A stretch of DNA of 64,000 bases from Roseburia rectibacter (GTDB taxonomy: Bacteria; Bacillota; Clostridia; Lachnospirales; Lachnospiraceae), in NCBI RefSeq assembly GCF_014287515.2, contig NZ_CP092473.1:2073001-2137000 (forward strand), read 5' to 3'. Positions 53,588 to 61,980 of the stretch are shown here, in pieces. The stretch's first letter is position 1. The number at the start of each line of letters is the position of its first letter. Position numbers and translations under genes: made by a program. The notes under the pieces are model-generated. The model was not told the DNA's origin, did not search any database, and saw only the letters and a program-made list of their open reading frames with translations.

Positions 53588-54286
53588 ATGGGCACAATTA
53601 CAATTTTACCGGAAACCACGAAAAACCCGATCACACTGATGGGACAGCGTGCCGGCGTCTGCTGGGGAGGAAATATAGAAGATCCGGCAAAGAATTATAA
53701 GAGAGGTATGGACTGTATCATTTCCGGACATGGAAGGGTCATGGAATATGTAAATGTAGAAATGATCATTTCCGGTTATTCAGCAAGAGTAGAGCGTGAA
53801 TGGTATACACATATCGGCGGTTCACCAACACGTTTACAGTCAAGCACACGCTACATCAATTATGCCGGACGCGGATTTGACTACATCATCCCGCCGTCAA
53901 TCAAAAACAACGAAGAAGCATTGAAAAAATATCAGGCATTGATGGCTCATATCAATGAAGAATGCCGTTCTCTTCAGGAAGATTACGGTATTCCAAAGGA
54001 AGATGTTGCAAACGGACTGCCGCTTGGTATGACAGCATCTATCGTAGATAAGAGAAATCTGCGCAGTTTAGCGGAGATGAGTCATCAGAGAATGTGTAAC
54101 CGCGCATACTGGGAATTCCGTCAGCTGTTCGGTGATATCATAAAAGCACTTTCTGAGTATTCCGAGGAATGGCGCTGGATCACCGAGAATTTATTTATGC
54201 CAAAATGCGATTATTTCGGATACTGTTCCGAGACAAGACCGTGCGGCAAACCGGTATCCGGTGTTCCGAAAATGCCGAGACCATAA
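53588..54286 (+). CDS. thyX: Divergent flavin-dependent thymidylate synthase (ThyX-like)
   Basis: A 232-residue protein with the ThyX layout: GHGRVMEYVNVEMIISG, the signature region around residues 74-89, and NLRSLAEMSHQRMCNRAYWE. ThyX methylates dUMP using FAD and methylene-THF. The usual RHRxxSxNExSxRY is altered: THIGGS-PTRLQSSTRY keeps the His, Ser and final Arg-Tyr but loses both flanking arginines of RHR and is two residues longer. A Cys-rich tail (CDYFGYCSETRPC) is unusual. It lies between mutS and mutL. ThyX-family membership is likely; activity is not certain. Confidence 0.75.
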   Translation: MGTITILPETTKNPITLMGQRAGVCWGGNIEDPAKNYKRGMDCIISGHGRVMEYVNVEMIISGYSARVEREWYTHIGGSPTRLQSSTRYINYAGRGFDYIIPPSIKNNEEALKKYQALMAHINEECRSLQEDYGIPKEDVANGLPLGMTASIVDKRNLRSLAEMSHQRMCNRAYWEFRQLFGDIIKALSEYSEEWRWITENLFMPKCDYFGYCSETRPCGKPVSGVPKMPRP

Positions 54287-54339
54287 GCACATCTGCAAAA
54301 AACACAACAGAAACGATTGATACAACGAGGTGAATCTGT

Positions 54340-56484
54340 ATGCCGGAAATTACACTGCTCAGTCAGGAGACAATTGATAAGATTGCTGCAGGGGAAGTAG
54401 TAGAACGCCCTTCCTCTGTGGTAAAGGAACTGGTAGAAAATGCCATTGATGCAAAAGCGACTGCCATTACTGTTGAGGTCAAAGAGGGCGGTATCTCATT
54501 TATCCGCATCACTGACAATGGCTGTGGTATTGAGCGTGCACAGGTACCGGTTGCGTTTTTGCGACATTCGACCAGTAAGATCAAAAGCGTGGAAGATCTA
54601 ATGAGCATCACTTCTTTAGGATTCCGCGGTGAGGCACTTTCCAGTATCGCCGCAGTATCGCAGGTCGAACTAATCACAAAGACCTATGGCGAACTGACAG
54701 GTACCCGCTATGTCATTGAGGGATCAAAAGAAAAGGAAAATGAAGAGATCGGTGCACCGGAGGGAACCACCTTTATCGTACGTAACCTTTTTTATAATAC
54801 CCCGGCAAGACGTAAATTTTTAAAGACCGCACAGACAGAGGGCAATTACATCAACGATCTGATGGAACGGCTTGCTCTGTCACATCCGGATGTTTCCTTT
54901 AAATTTATCAATAACGGGCAGACAAAAATGCATACTTCCGGCAATTCCAGGGAAAAAGATATGATCTATCATATCTATGGCAGGGATATCACCTCCGGTC
55001 TTTTGGAAATCGATCATAAAAACGAATATTTTCATCTCAAAGGATTTATCGGGAAACCCATAATTTCCCGTGGAAACCGTAATTTTGAAAATTATTTTAT
55101 CAATGGACGTTATATAAAGAGTTCACTGCTCTCAAAGTCGATTGAAGAAGCATATAAGGGATTTCTGATGCAGCACCAGTATCCGTTTTGTGTTCTGTAC
55201 TTTACGATGGATACGGATCTGTTGGATGTCAACGTACACCCGACAAAGATGGAACTTCGTTTTTCAAACAATGAAGCGATTTATAAAACACTGTTTGAAA
55301 TCATCCGGGGAACATTGACACACAAAGATTTTATCCCGGAAGTGCCGGTGCAGGAAGAAAAGGTACAAAAACGGGAAAACATCAAAGCACCACTGCCGGA
55401 GCCATTTGAGCGGCGAGGTGTTGAGACAGTACGGAGCGGGCATAGGTTCCAGCCGCAGGATGTGTATGCGCAGGGGCAGGCGGGAATGCCACGCAAAGGA
55501 ACTGTGCCGCAGAATGAGCCAGTCCGATCGCAGGCAGCAGTTTCAGCGCAAAATGCAATACCTCAGAAGGAATCAGCACCGCCGGAAAATCTTTCGATTT
55601 TTAATTCTCTGCTTCCAAAGAAAGAACCGGCCGGTTCTGATAATTCGTCCGATATGCAGCTAAAACGACCTTCTGCAAGTACAGAACATAACCTTGCGCA
55701 TGAGACTGATGCAGGGCAGTCCGCAGACCGGGTATCGGAAACTAATACATACACCGTTTCCAAACCAGTACCGCAGCTAATGCCAACAGATAAACCAGCC
55801 AAAAGCCTGCCAGAAAAGACACCGGCACCTTCCCCAGAGTCAACAGTCACTTACGAGCAGCAGGAACTTGCAGCAGTCTCCGAAGGTTTTCTGACTAAAG
55901 ATGCCAAAAAGCGCCATAAGATCATCGGACAGCTCTTCGACACCTACTGGATGGTGGAATATGAGGATAAGCTGTTCATCATTGATCAGCATGCGGCACA
56001 TGAAAAAGTACTTTATGAGAAAACAATGAAAAAAGTGCATGAAAAAACATTTTCATCACAGACGTTAAGTCCGCCGATCATTTTAACATTAAGCCTTGAA
56101 GAAATTGAAATGCTTGAAAAATATAAGGCACAGATTGATACATTCGGGTATGAGATCGAGCCGTTTGGCGGAAAAGAATATGCAATAACTGCCATTCCGG
56201 CTGATTTTACAGGAATCGACACAAAAACAATGTTTCTTGAAATGTTAGATGATTTTGCAAATATTAACGGAAATGATTCTCCCAATGCTATTATGGAGAA
56301 AGTTGCTTCTATGTCCTGTAAGGCTGCAATCAAGGGAAACCAGCACATCAGCAGACCAGAGGCGGAGCGGCTCATTGATGAACTGTTAGAACTGGAAAAT
56401 CCATATAACTGCCCACATGGACGCCCGACGATCATTTCCATGACAAAATATGAAATCGAAAAGAAATTTAAAAGGATTGTCTGA
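54340..56484 (+). CDS. mutL: DNA mismatch repair protein MutL
   Basis: A 714-residue protein: N-terminal GHKL ATPase (IAAGEVVERPSSVVKELVEN, DNGCGI, GFRGEALSS), a low-complexity Pro/Gln/Ala linker (about residues 335-510), and a C-terminal endonuclease domain with DQHAAHEKVLYE, SCKAAIKGNQ and CPHGRP. The DQHA-x2-E-x4-E motif marks the nicking MutL type found in bacteria without MutH. GAGGTG precedes the ATG. The stop lies one base before the miaA start. Confidence 0.97.
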   Translation: MPEITLLSQETIDKIAAGEVVERPSSVVKELVENAIDAKATAITVEVKEGGISFIRITDNGCGIERAQVPVAFLRHSTSKIKSVEDLMSITSLGFRGEALSSIAAVSQVELITKTYGELTGTRYVIEGSKEKENEEIGAPEGTTFIVRNLFYNTPARRKFLKTAQTEGNYINDLMERLALSHPDVSFKFINNGQTKMHTSGNSREKDMIYHIYGRDITSGLLEIDHKNEYFHLKGFIGKPIISRGNRNFENYFINGRYIKSSLLSKSIEEAYKGFLMQHQYPFCVLYFTMDTDLLDVNVHPTKMELRFSNNEAIYKTLFEIIRGTLTHKDFIPEVPVQEEKVQKRENIKAPLPEPFERRGVETVRSGHRFQPQDVYAQGQAGMPRKGTVPQNEPVRSQAAVSAQNAIPQKESAPPENLSIFNSLLPKKEPAGSDNSSDMQLKRPSASTEHNLAHETDAGQSADRVSETNTYTVSKPVPQLMPTDKPAKSLPEKTPAPSPESTVTYEQQELAAVSEGFLTKDAKKRHKIIGQLFDTYWMVEYEDKLFIIDQHAAHEKVLYEKTMKKVHEKTFSSQTLSPPIILTLSLEEIEMLEKYKAQIDTFGYEIEPFGGKEYAITAIPADFTGIDTKTMFLEMLDDFANINGNDSPNAIMEKVASMSCKAAIKGNQHISRPEAERLIDELLELENPYNCPHGRPTIISMTKYEIEKKFKRIV

Positions 56485-56485
56485 T

Positions 56486-57442
56486 ATGAAACAAAAACCA
56501 ATGATTATTCTGACCGGTCCTACCGCGGTGGGAAAAAGTGCCCTCTCGGTAGAACTTGCGAAAAAAATAAACGGAGCGGTCATCTCTGCAGACTCCATGC
56601 AGGTCTACCGCCATATGGATATCGGCTCTGCCAAGGTTATGCCGGAGGAAATGCAGGGAATTACGCATTATATGATCGATGAATTAGAACCTGACGAAGA
56701 ATTTCATGTTGTGCGTTTTACAACGATGGCAAAAGAATATTTAAAAGAAATCTATGCGGCGGGGAAAATCCCGATCATAGCCGGCGGCACCGGATTTTAT
56801 ATTCAGGCACTTTTGTACGATATTGATTTTACAGAGCAGCAGTGTGATGAGGCATACCGCAGACAATTAGAGGAACAGGCAAAAGAACACGGAGCCGGAT
56901 ATCTGCATGAAATGCTGCGCAAAGTCGACCCTGCATCTGCGGAGGCGATTCATGCCAATAATGTCAAACGTGTGATCCGGGCTTTAGAATTTTATCATTT
57001 ATCCGGTCAGAAAATATCTGAACACAATGAAACGGAGCGTCAAAAACAATCTCCTTATAATTTTGCCTATTTTGTTCTTAACGATGAACGCGCAAAATTG
57101 TATGAGCGCATTGACAAACGTGTAGATGCGATGATAGCAGCAGGACTGGTAAATGAAGTTCAAAAATTAAAAGATATGGGGTGCAGCCGGGAAATGGTTT
57201 CCATGCAGGGACTCGGCTATAAGGAGATACTTGCATATTTAGACGGCGAATATACCTTAGAGGAAGCCGTCTATATCATCAAACGGGAAACCCGTCATTT
57301 TGCCAAACGCCAGTTAACGTGGTTTAAAAGAGAACGCGATGTGATCTGGCTCGACAAGCAGACATTTGGCTATGATGATGCAGCAATTTTAACAGATATG
57401 ATATCAATTTTACAGGAAAAGGAAATAATCAGTCATGAATAA
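56486..57442 (+). CDS. miaA: tRNA dimethylallyltransferase MiaA
   Basis: A 318-residue enzyme adding the isopentenyl group to A37 of tRNAs reading UNN codons. It has the P-loop GPTAVGKSALSVELAK, DSMQVYRHMDIGSAK and the C-terminal RHFAKRQLTWFKRE. The start at 56486 lies right after the mutL stop, with AAAGGATTG as the ribosome site. It overlaps the next gene by 8 bases; mutL-miaA order is widely conserved. Confidence 0.97.
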   Translation: MKQKPMIILTGPTAVGKSALSVELAKKINGAVISADSMQVYRHMDIGSAKVMPEEMQGITHYMIDELEPDEEFHVVRFTTMAKEYLKEIYAAGKIPIIAGGTGFYIQALLYDIDFTEQQCDEAYRRQLEEQAKEHGAGYLHEMLRKVDPASAEAIHANNVKRVIRALEFYHLSGQKISEHNETERQKQSPYNFAYFVLNDERAKLYERIDKRVDAMIAAGLVNEVQKLKDMGCSREMVSMQGLGYKEILAYLDGEYTLEEAVYIIKRETRHFAKRQLTWFKRERDVIWLDKQTFGYDDAAILTDMISILQEKEIISHE

Positions 57443-58730
57443 ATGGATGGAAGAACAGTATGAAGCTCTTGGTATTTCAAGAGAAGTATATGAATTTGGA
57501 GAAAAGATCGAAGCCTCCTTAAAAGAGCGTTTTGAAGCGATTGATGCAACGGCTGAATATAATCAGTTAAAAGTGATCAAAGCTATGCAGGATAACCGTG
57601 TAAGTGCAGAATGCTTTAACATGTCCTCCGGATACGGTTATAATGATCTCGGACGTGATACATTAGAAAAAGTATATGCATCCTGCTTTAAAGGAGAAGA
57701 TGCTTTAGTACGCCCGCAGATCACCTGCGGCACACATGCACTGGCACTTGCTTTAATGTCTAACCTTCGTCCGGGAGACGAACTGTTGTCCCCGGTCGGA
57801 AAACCATATGACACGTTAGAGGAAGTGATCGGTATCCGCCCATCTAAGGGATCGCTGGCAGAATACGGCGTATCCTATCGTCAGGTAGATCTTCTGCCGG
57901 ACGGAAGTTTCGATTATGACCACATCAAAGAAGCGATTAATGAGCGCACAAAACTCGTAACGATCCAGCGATCCAAAGGATACGCGACAAGACCAACACT
58001 TTCTGTGGCACGTATTGGAGAATTGATCTCGTTTATCAAAAAAATTAAGCCAGACGTCATCTGTATGGTAGATAACTGTTACGGTGAATTTGTGGAAGAA
58101 CGTGAGCCTCTTGAGGTCGGAGCAGATATGATCGTAGGTTCCCTGATCAAAAATCCGGGCGGCGGTCTTGCACCGATCGGCGGTTATATCGTTGGAAAAA
58201 AAGAATGTGTTGAAAATGCGGCTTATCGCCTGACTTCTCCGGGACTCGGAAAAGAAGTCGGTGCATCATTAGGCGTTATCCAGTCTTTCTATCAGGGATT
58301 TTTCCTTGCACCTACTGTAGTAAGTGGTGCATTAAAGGGAGCGATCTTTGCAGCAAATATCTATGAAAAACTTGGATTCGAAGTTATTCCAAACGGCAGT
58401 GAAAGCCGCCACGATATCATTCAGGCAGTTTCATTCCACAATCCGGATGCACTGATCGCTTTTTGCGAAGGGATTCAGGCGGCTGCTCCGGTTGACAGCT
58501 ATGTAACACCGGAACCATGGGCAATGCCTGGATATGACAGTGATGTTATTATGGCTGCAGGTGCTTTTGTTCAGGGATCCTCCATTGAGCTGAGTGCAGA
58601 TGGTCCGATCAAGCCTCCATATGCCGTTTATTTTCAGGGCGGACTGACCTGGTACCATGCAAAACTGGGTATTCTGAAATCTTTACAAAAACTTAAGGAA
58701 CGAAAACTTGTCGACCTTGACTTGTTATGA
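57435..58730 (+). CDS. PLP enzyme of the methionine gamma-lyase/aluminium-resistance family (YnbB-like)
   Basis: A 431-residue fold-type-I PLP enzyme. The likely Schiff-base lysine is in VTIQRSKGYATRPTL, and the cofactor-binding aspartate in VICMVDNCYGE. It matches the PF06838 family labelled methionine gamma-lyase or aluminium resistance protein, whose real substrate is unclear. Placement next to miaA is shared with Bacillus ynbB. The ATG has AAAGGAAA upstream and overlaps miaA by 8 bases. Confidence 0.9.
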   Translation: MNKWMEEQYEALGISREVYEFGEKIEASLKERFEAIDATAEYNQLKVIKAMQDNRVSAECFNMSSGYGYNDLGRDTLEKVYASCFKGEDALVRPQITCGTHALALALMSNLRPGDELLSPVGKPYDTLEEVIGIRPSKGSLAEYGVSYRQVDLLPDGSFDYDHIKEAINERTKLVTIQRSKGYATRPTLSVARIGELISFIKKIKPDVICMVDNCYGEFVEEREPLEVGADMIVGSLIKNPGGGLAPIGGYIVGKKECVENAAYRLTSPGLGKEVGASLGVIQSFYQGFFLAPTVVSGALKGAIFAANIYEKLGFEVIPNGSESRHDIIQAVSFHNPDALIAFCEGIQAAAPVDSYVTPEPWAMPGYDSDVIMAAGAFVQGSSIELSADGPIKPPYAVYFQGGLTWYHAKLGILKSLQKLKERKLVDLDLL

Positions 58731-58843
58731 TAAAATATAATGTGATTTATTCATAACAGCAAGTTTGCCCATACAATGCGTACAGGCTGTTGTTTATGGT
58801 AATAGATCTTTATGCTTCCCGGGAGAGTAGAAAGGGAGCATTC

Positions 58844-59539
58844 ATGAACAAAAATACTACGGTAAAAGAATTGCCGGATTCGGAAAAACCATATGAAAAG
58901 TTTCTTACATATGGACCGGAATACCTAAGTGATGCGGAGCTTTTAGCAGTGATCATCCGTTCAGGGACAAGTGGTCTAAAGTCTGTGGAAGTCGCGCAGA
59001 ATCTGCTAAATGATGGTCAGCGCAATTTATTAAATCTCTATGATATTCCATTTGAAAAGATGCAGAAAATACGTGGAATTGGCCCGGTAAAGGCAATCCA
59101 GTTAAAATGCATTGCAGAATTATCAAAACGGATTGCGCAGACACGGTCAGCTCCTGATATCTGTATGACGAACCCAAAAACAATCGCAGATTACTATATG
59201 GAACATCTGCGTCATGAAAGCAAAGAACATCTGATTATCTGTATGTTCGACAATAAATGTCACATGAAAGGTGATAAACTGCTTTCTATCGGCAGCGCAA
59301 ATGAAACAATTGTTTCACCACGCGAAGTTTTCGAGACAGCAATCAATTGTCATGCAGCACATCTTATCTTAGTCCATAATCATCCAAGTGGTATACCAGA
59401 ACCGTCCCATGCAGATGATATTGTCACAAAACGCATTTTAAACTGTGGACAACTGATGGGCATTCCGCTTTCCGACCATGTTATTATCGGGGATCATTCT
59501 TACTTTAGTTACAGAGAAAATAACAGGATCGTGGTATAA
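58844..59539 (+). CDS. radC: RadC-family JAB/MPN-domain protein
   Basis: A 231-residue protein with an N-terminal helix-hairpin-helix (GIGPVKAIQLKCIAEL) and a JAMM metalloprotease-like domain (LVHNHPSGIPEPSHADD, zinc-binding). Called a repair protein for historical reasons; its true role is unresolved. GAAAGGGAG precedes the ATG at 58844. RadC upstream of mreB is conserved across bacteria. A 113-base gap before it contains an imperfect AACAGC/GCTGTT repeat but no obvious terminator. Confidence 0.95.
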   Translation: MNKNTTVKELPDSEKPYEKFLTYGPEYLSDAELLAVIIRSGTSGLKSVEVAQNLLNDGQRNLLNLYDIPFEKMQKIRGIGPVKAIQLKCIAELSKRIAQTRSAPDICMTNPKTIADYYMEHLRHESKEHLIICMFDNKCHMKGDKLLSIGSANETIVSPREVFETAINCHAAHLILVHNHPSGIPEPSHADDIVTKRILNCGQLMGIPLSDHVIIGDHSYFSYRENNRIVV

Positions 59540-59563
59540 ACCGCGTTCCAAAGGGAGAGAACA

Positions 59564-60580
59564 ATGACAAACAACGTATACGGTATTGATCTTGGAACAT
59601 GCAATATGAAGATTTACTGCAAATCTTCCAACAAGATCTTAAATGAAAAAAACACGATCGCATTAAAAAATAAAGATGAGATCTACGCTTATGGTAACTC
59701 GGCATACGCAATGTATGAAAAGGCTCCGGAGTCTATCCATGTGACATTCCCTGTTACAACAGGTGTCATCGCAGATTTCAACAATCTTCAGTCCATGATA
59801 CAGCTCTTCTTAGAAACGCATGTTAAAGGGAGCCTGAAGGGTGCAGAATTTATCGTCGCAGTACCAACAAGTATCACGGAAGTGGAGAAAAAAGCGTTCT
59901 TTGACATGTTCTATAAGAGCAAGATGAAACCAAAGAGTGTACTTTTATGTGAAAAACCGATCGCTGATGCCGTTGGGTTGGGATTAGATGTCAATGAACC
60001 GACCGGTATCATGGTTGTAGACATCGGTGCAGATACAACGGAGATCTCCGTTATTTCACTTGGCGGACTTGTACTTAGTGATCTGCTTCATTTTGGTGGA
60101 AATAAGATTGATGAATCCATCATTACCTATGTAAAACGCAATTACAATCTGGTCATCGGACAGAAAACTGCCCAGAGCATGAAAGAACGCTTAGGTTCCG
60201 GTATCCCGGGCAATGAAGACACGATGATCGTTGTCGGAAGAGATGTCGTAAGTGGTCTTCCGATTGAAATGGAAATGTCCGGTACTGTAGTATATGAAGC
60301 CATCAAAGATAACCTTGAAAGTATCTGTAATTCCATCAAAATGATCTTAGAGAAAACACCACCGGAACTTGCAAAAGACATTATCCATTCCGGAATCTAT
60401 ATCACAGGCGGAAGTTCCCAGATTCACGATCTGGATAAATTATTTGCAGATATCACAGGCATTGATATCAATACCTGTGAAGAACCGGAAGAGTGTGTTG
60501 TACGTGGTCTTGTAAAAATTGTATCTGACAGCAAATACAAACATCTGGCATTCAGCATGAAAAGTAAGATCTTGATTTAG
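59564..60580 (+). CDS. mreB: Rod-shape protein MreB (MreB/Mbl family)
   Basis: A 338-residue bacterial actin that organises cell-wall elongation. ATP-site motifs are GIDLGTCNMKIY near residue 7, VVDIGADTTEISVIS and ITGGSSQIHDLD. It follows radC by 24 bases and mreC starts 8 bases later, the standard mreBCD layout. AAGGGAGAG precedes the ATG. Confidence 0.95.
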   Translation: MTNNVYGIDLGTCNMKIYCKSSNKILNEKNTIALKNKDEIYAYGNSAYAMYEKAPESIHVTFPVTTGVIADFNNLQSMIQLFLETHVKGSLKGAEFIVAVPTSITEVEKKAFFDMFYKSKMKPKSVLLCEKPIADAVGLGLDVNEPTGIMVVDIGADTTEISVISLGGLVLSDLLHFGGNKIDESIITYVKRNYNLVIGQKTAQSMKERLGSGIPGNEDTMIVVGRDVVSGLPIEMEMSGTVVYEAIKDNLESICNSIKMILEKTPPELAKDIIHSGIYITGGSSQIHDLDKLFADITGIDINTCEEPEECVVRGLVKIVSDSKYKHLAFSMKSKILI

Positions 60581-60588
60581 GGGATAGT

Positions 60589-61446
60589 ATGAGACGAAAA
60601 CCAAAATTTGTTCTTCCCACAAAATATATACTGCTTATCTTAAGCGGTGTATGTATTGTGGCAATATTACTCAGTTTTACACTTGGCATATCCGGCGGAC
60701 CATTAAATACTGTCGCCGGATATGTATTTATTCCAATGCAGCGCGGTATTAATTCCGTTGGCACCTGGATTGGCGAAAAAGCAGACAATCTAAAAAAATT
60801 AAATGACGTCATGGCTGAAAACGAAGACCTGAAACATCAGGTAGATGATCTGACAACCGAATTAAATACAATCAAGTTAGAACAATATGAGCTTGAGAAC
60901 TTAAGAGAACTCTTAAATCTGGATCAGAAATACCCAAGTTATGACAAAGTTGCTGCAAATGTTATCGGAAAAGACGGTGGCAACTGGTTTACCAATTTTA
61001 CGATCGACAAGGGATCAAACGATGGAATTGAAGTGGATATGAATGTGATTGCAGGAAGTGGTCTTGTGGGAATTGTTACTGATGTAGGACCTAATTATGC
61101 AAAAGTATCTTCGATCATCAATGATACCATGAAAGTCAGTGGTATGGTGTCGACCACATCCGACAATCTGATCGTAAATGGCAGTTTACAGGATATGAAT
61201 GAAAATATGGTCATTGAATTTTCCAATCTCAACGATAAGAATAATGAAGTTGCTATCGGTGATCCTGTCGTTACCTCTTATGTATCAAACCGTTATCAGC
61301 AGGGTATTCTGATCGGTTATATCAGTACACTTAGCATGGATTCTAATAATCTTACAAAGTCGGGTACCATCACACCGGCAGTCGATTTTGAGCATATCGA
61401 AGAAGTTCTTGTCATTTTAAATAAGAAACAGACAGCAGAATCTTAG
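60589..61446 (+). CDS. mreC: Rod-shape protein MreC
   Basis: A 285-residue bitopic protein: basic N-terminus, one membrane helix (YILLILSGVCIVAILLSFTL), a coiled coil of about 45 residues (EDLKHQVDDLTTELNTIKLE), then two beta-barrel domains (ANVIGKDGGNWFTNFTIDKG). It scaffolds the elongasome outside the membrane between MreB/MreD and PBP2. AGGGGAT precedes the ATG. Confidence 0.95.
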   Translation: MRRKPKFVLPTKYILLILSGVCIVAILLSFTLGISGGPLNTVAGYVFIPMQRGINSVGTWIGEKADNLKKLNDVMAENEDLKHQVDDLTTELNTIKLEQYELENLRELLNLDQKYPSYDKVAANVIGKDGGNWFTNFTIDKGSNDGIEVDMNVIAGSGLVGIVTDVGPNYAKVSSIINDTMKVSGMVSTTSDNLIVNGSLQDMNENMVIEFSNLNDKNNEVAIGDPVVTSYVSNRYQQGILIGYISTLSMDSNNLTKSGTITPAVDFEHIEEVLVILNKKQTAES

Positions 61447-61461
61447 AAACAGAGGTTATTT

Positions 61462-61980
61462 ATGAGAAGAAAGATTACCGTATTTATTATTATTGCCGTC
61501 TGCTATCTGCTGCAAACGACACTTTTTGATACCCTTTCCTTTGCATCCATATCACCAAATCTTCTGATCATTGTGACATCGTCCTTTGGTTTTATGCGTG
61601 GACGCAAAGAAGGGCTTTTTATCGGCTTTTTCTGCGGACTGATCTTAGATATTTTCGGTGGAGGTGTTCTTGGATTTTACAGCCTTCTATATATGTATAT
61701 CGGTTATATCAATGGAATGTTCCGCAAACTTTTTTACCCGGAAGATATCAAACTGCCACTCGTTCTGATCGCCGGCAGTGATTTGAGCTGCAACCTTCTG
61801 ATTTACTTTATTATGTTTCTTTTTCGAAACAGATACGACTTTAACTACTATTTTTTACAATTAATGATACCAGAGTTGGTTTATACCATGGTTATAACAA
61901 TTTTTTTGTATTTTGTAATTTTAAAGATCAACCAGAAACTGGAAGCTATCGAGAAAAGGAGTGCAAGCAAATTTGTTTGA
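61462..61980 (+). CDS. mreD: Rod-shape protein MreD
   Basis: A 172-residue membrane protein with about five helices (KITVFIIIAVCYLLQTTLFD, NLLIIVTSSFGFMRGRKEG, FIGFFCGLILDIFGGGVLG), the third in the MreC-MreB complex. AGAGGTT precedes the ATG. Its stop overlaps the PBP2 start by 8 bases. Confidence 0.94.
   Translation: MRRKITVFIIIAVCYLLQTTLFDTLSFASISPNLLIIVTSSFGFMRGRKEGLFIGFFCGLILDIFGGGVLGFYSLLYMYIGYINGMFRKLFYPEDIKLPLVLIAGSDLSCNLLIYFIMFLFRNRYDFNYYFLQLMIPELVYTMVITIFLYFVILKINQKLEAIEKRSASKFV

Noticed and set aside
58731..58843. Terminator or small RNA between the PLP-enzyme gene and radC
   Set aside because: The AACAGC/GCTGTT pair has a long loop and no T-run; nothing else supports an RNA gene.
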